DNA of 64,000 nucleotides from Tethya wilhelma (lineage: Eukaryota; Porifera; Demospongiae; Tethyida; Tethyidae): NCBI GenBank assembly GCA_964030475.1, contig CAXIPT010000002.1, positions 5,668,161-5,732,160 of the forward strand, given 5' to 3'. A program made the translations under genes and the position numbers. The notes under the pieces were generated by a model. That model did no database searches. It saw only the letters and a list, made by a program, of their open reading frames with translations, and was not told where the DNA came from. Below, piece after piece: positions 60,438 to 64,000 of the stretch. The stretch's first letter is position 1, and each line of letters begins with the position of its first letter.

Positions 60438-63400
60438 TCAAGTCAGTGCATCATCATCGGCACTAAGGTATATAGGGTTGTCAAACCAGTCATCAATCTT
60501 GCTGCTTTCATCACTGTCAGCTGTTGATGCACTTCTTTGCTGTTTAGCTTTTTTGGACGTCTGTCTATCTGTTGAGATGTGACTAGTACCTTGATGACTG
60601 TATGTATGCATGAATGTGAATCATGGTATGACTAAGTCTATCGTCATGAGAATTATTCATGCAGCTAAATTAAATGATTGTGAAGTTGCTAAAACACACA
60701 TTGTGGTGTGAACATAGTGAGTAAGTATAACTCAACCATTTGGGACTCACAAGTTCATAAAATTTAATGTTTTTGCAGCAAGACTTTGTCTCCACCTCTC
60801 AAGCTGTTCCTTTGTCCTACGACAGTTAAACTTGAATGAAACAAAGGCAACAATCAAGATAGCTGCCAACACAACAAACACCAGTGCACTGATGACTCCC
60901 CCAACAACACTATGGTGGCTGGTTTCTATCGATGAGCCTTCTGTGGATGAAAGAACAACTTCACAGTGAGTACTACCAAGTGTTTCCACCTTAATTGAAC
61001 AATGAGGGTTCACTTTGTACAATTTTCCTCTAATTTCTATGCTTGGCATTTTAAGAACCCATTTCTGTACCAAGTCACGTAGCTTTTTTAGTGAATAGTT
61101 GTCTGTACTCAATAAAATTGCTTCAAAAATCACTTCTTTTCCTTCGCTATTAATTTCATCACAAAGGAAAGAGCTTTGTGTGATGAAATCGGATGAATAT
61201 TGGCATTGGCACATTGCTACAACTTGTTCAGCTACTGTAGATTCCACATCAAGTAGTGGGTGGCTGTCACTAGCATTCTGTAAGTGCATGTATATATAAG
61301 ATATCGCAGCAAACAAAAAAATTAACATGAATCAGCTCCAGGACTGATGCAAATCATGCAAGCTTTAAATAATATCTTACAGTTAATGTTTGGCATTCAA
61401 TCTTTTCTCCATTTAGAGGCTGTAAGCGAAGCTGGAATGGTAATCCAGGAGGCACTGCGTGTGTATGCATGATTGCATGCATTGATTTAAAAGAGTCAAT
61501 TAATATTACACAATTAATGCTACGCAAAAGAACAAATATCAAGGTTTCGAGCCAACTTCAGTACAACTCACATGAAAGTAGGAGGGGTTCACTGTAGCCA
61601 CTCTCCCCAGCTCCATTTACGACTTGTACAGCAATGCAGTATTCTTCGGTGGGTATAAGGTTAGTTATCGTAACCATGGATTCTTGAATGATGTCATCAG
61701 TTGCTTCGAACTCTAGTAGAGACTTTGAAGCTTCTATGTCAGAAATGTTTCCAACATTTGTTAGAAGATTAGACAGATTCATACAGGTTTGTCTGGTTCT
61801 TCGAAGTATTGCAACTTGTATGATTGTTAACACTCCTCTTGTCTCATTTGGTCCCATTGCCATCCACTCAATTGTAGCGCTCTGTCCACTAGTTCTTACA
61901 ACTGATGATAGTCTGGGTGCTGATGGAACTGAAAACAACAAGAAAGTTAGTCGAACACACATTCGCTACATATAGCCTTAATTGTACCAATTAAGCCTTC
62001 TGATGTGTATTTTATATTTGCTAGTTGCTCCTTGCACATATTTTGTGGGATACGAGGCAAATCAGTAAATTAAATGGTTTCAATGGTAAGAATCAGTATA
62101 ATAGCTCAATGCATAGACATTCACACCCATGAAGACTTACATCCCATGCATGCACATGCATATCAATAGACTTACTTGCTTCTGATGTTCGTATCTCCAT
62201 CAGTTCTGTCAATGGACTCTCCCCAACACTTGTATTGGCCGACAGTTGAATAGCCACCAGTGAATATGGTTCCAAATCAACAATGCTGAATGTAGTTGTG
62301 TTTGAATCGATAGAATGTCCTTTTGAATCAAGTGTTCCATTTTGATAAAACACATACAGTGTATAAGCTGTGATGATACCATTGGGAGTCAATGGTGGTT
62401 GCCACACTATGGTCAGGTTGTAGGGACTGCTATTGTCTATTGTAACATTGACTGGAGGACCATCAGGAGCTGCATAAAATATTAGGCAAAACACAGAGTA
62501 TCATAAAACGATAGTCATAAAATTATAGTCTAATAGGGAAATAAACTTCTCTTCAGCGAAACAATTTTAATTTTCCCCTAAAAAAAAGACCTACATACAC
62601 ACCATATTAAGTACCTTCTTCCAGAGTTATTTCTTGAGCACATTCAACAGTGGAGTTCCCATTGGTGGTCTGGACAGACACACAGCATTCATAACTCTTG
62701 TATGGATGTAGCATTTCAACTGTAAAGTTTAGTGTCCCGTTTTCCAATTCTTCAATGATGGTGATGTAATCAAGATCTTGTTCAGATTCACAGCTGAGTG
62801 AGTAGGACAGGATGGTCCCATCTCTTCCTTCATTGTCAGTAGGTGAGTCCCATGTGAGCATCATGTGACGTGATCCAGTTGGGATAAGAGTAACATTAGA
62901 TGGTGGGCCTGTATAATATACACAGACAACTCTATGGACATGCACTTCTTCAAGAAATACAACACTTTTTTTTTTTGGAATACTCAGCTTAGAATCAATA
63001 CTTTAAAATGTCATCTTTGGAGTATATTCTTGCTTAAATTTATAGCAGCTATTCACATTCAAAGATGCTATCAAAATAATCCTATAAATCATAATATATA
63101 TACCTAAACAACTGATTGAGTCTGTTGTTATGGTGTATCCAGGATGGCAGTGACATGTGTAGGAGCCAGCAGTATTCGTACAGATTTGCTCACATAAATC
63201 CACTTCAGCAGCACATTCATCGATATCTAGATAAGCCAAAGAAAGACTGCACCATGTGCTAGCTATTACCCTATAGAGCTAGCACTAGCTTCAATAGGGA
63301 CATAGTGTATATGCATAGAGCCTTATATACCGGCCTACCCTGTGCCGTTTAATTTTTAAGGATTAAACGTGGGCCAGGGAACAAGGCTATAGTGTATGCA

Positions 63401-64000
63401 TTAAAGTCTAGAAATTAAGCTTATAGACTTTCCTCCTGGCTGTATGTATGCATAAAATAGTTTGAACAAGGAATTTTAGTATAACAGTCATGTTGGCAAG
63501 ATTTAACATACTACTACAGTAGAACCTCGATTATCCGAACACCTTGGGGCACAGCCTAACTTCAAGTGTTCGGAAAACCAAATTTGTTCGGATAACTGAA
63601 GCGATAAAATTACGCTTGTTTTCACCGCTCTAGCAGTAGCCACGATAGTTTTACTAGCTCTTTAGCATCTCAGAACACTAATAGATCGTATTTTTCTTCG
63701 ATCAAACTTGAATAATAGTGACCGCGTGCACGATTACGTAAGCCTCGAGCTCGAAAAAAGGGCGGAGTCTGTTCGGATTTGTTCTAATTAACCGAAATTT
63801 GGTCTTCCAGCTCTGTTCGGATAATCGAGCGTTCGGATAAGTGAGGTTCGGATAATCGAGGTTCTACTGTATACTACTTTTTGCTATAGATTGTGCATGT
63901 GTGAGTTTACCTTGACATGATATAAGGTCGCTTTGTAGCTGATAACCCACATTGCATTGGCATTCGTATGATCCAAGGGTATTGTTACAGAGTTGCTCAC
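60438..64000 (-). CDS. EMI-EGF-FN3 type I membrane receptor 2, NPxY tail (5' end outside window)
   Basis: Tandem paralogue of receptor 1 with matching exon lengths: 63911 to beyond 64000 (EGF), 63104-63226 (calcium-binding EGF, DIDECAAEVDLC), 62615-62908, 62176-62469 and 61572-61928 (FN3), 61381-61454, 60751-61277 (juxtamembrane domain and helix ISALVFVVLAAILIVAFVS), 60438-60597 (tail). Tail and TM exons differ from receptor 1 by 27 nt in total, keeping frame. The tail has a serine-rich insertion (RSASTADSDESS) before DDWFDNPIYLSAD, so NPxY is conserved while the rest diverged. The stop is about 160 bp from the start of receptor 1, leaving little room for that gene's promoter. Signal peptide and EMI exons would lie beyond the right edge. 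Confidence 0.82.
63517..63869. mobile_element. Pogo/Tc1-like MITE, 353 bp
   Basis: Terminal inverted repeats of about 24 bp start CAGTAGAACCTCGATTATCC. The element is flanked by TA at 63515-63516 and 63870-63871. Extra copies of GTTCGGATAA lie inside the right end. It sits in an intron of receptor 2. No transposase frame. Confidence 0.9.

Overview
The window looks like genomic DNA from a marine demosponge; an Amphimedon-like species is my best guess, by inference only. The genes are compact and intron-rich, the background is AT-rich, and the content is metazoan: Integrator subunit 3, geodin-like beta/gamma-crystallins, glutamate carboxypeptidase II, EMI/EGF/FN3 receptors and Death/NB-ARC proteins. 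It is a draft scaffold. Runs of N lie at 1003-1038, 7344, 34857, 44783, 48448 and 58024, and several coincide with suspicious duplications.

Layout. (1) 1-8092: an INTS3 gene on the minus strand whose 3' part runs off the left edge. About 1 kb of it, with two exons, occurs twice. (2) 9258-14436: a tandem beta/gamma-crystallin cluster on the plus strand. It has one intact gene (11057-11575), two flanking copies each stopped by a nonsense codon, and a 3' remnant of a fourth. (3) 14591-30912 and 50407-54773: four members of a gene family encoding Death domain - transmembrane helix - NB-ARC ATPase - cysteine-rich region - multi-pass C-terminus. All four have two exons with a phase-1 intron at the same place, and each splices to a fully open frame of 930-957 aa. 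A C-terminal fragment of a fifth lies at 21660-21925. (4) 32574-49781: glutamate carboxypeptidase II (M28 peptidase) genes in tandem on the minus strand. Copy A is intact (15 exons, 855 aa). Copy B has two nonsense codons and a lost zinc ligand. Copy C is only the first exons, cut at an N. (5) 54982-64000: two tandem minus-strand genes for EMI/EGF/FN3 type I receptors with a cytoplasmic NPxY motif. The second runs off the right edge.

Between genes lie short inverted-repeat elements (pogo-like MITEs with TA target sites, and long-arm foldbacks), tRNA-derived SINE-like pieces, minisatellites and many (CA)n/(GA)n tracts.

The most unusual content is the Death-TM-NB-ARC-multi-TM family. It combines an Apaf-1-type STAND ATPase with a Death domain, as in NLR-like innate immune or apoptotic receptors, but has no leucine-rich, WD40 or other obvious sensor repeat. 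It is predicted to be membrane-embedded at both ends. A role as a membrane-anchored immune or cell-death switch is inference.
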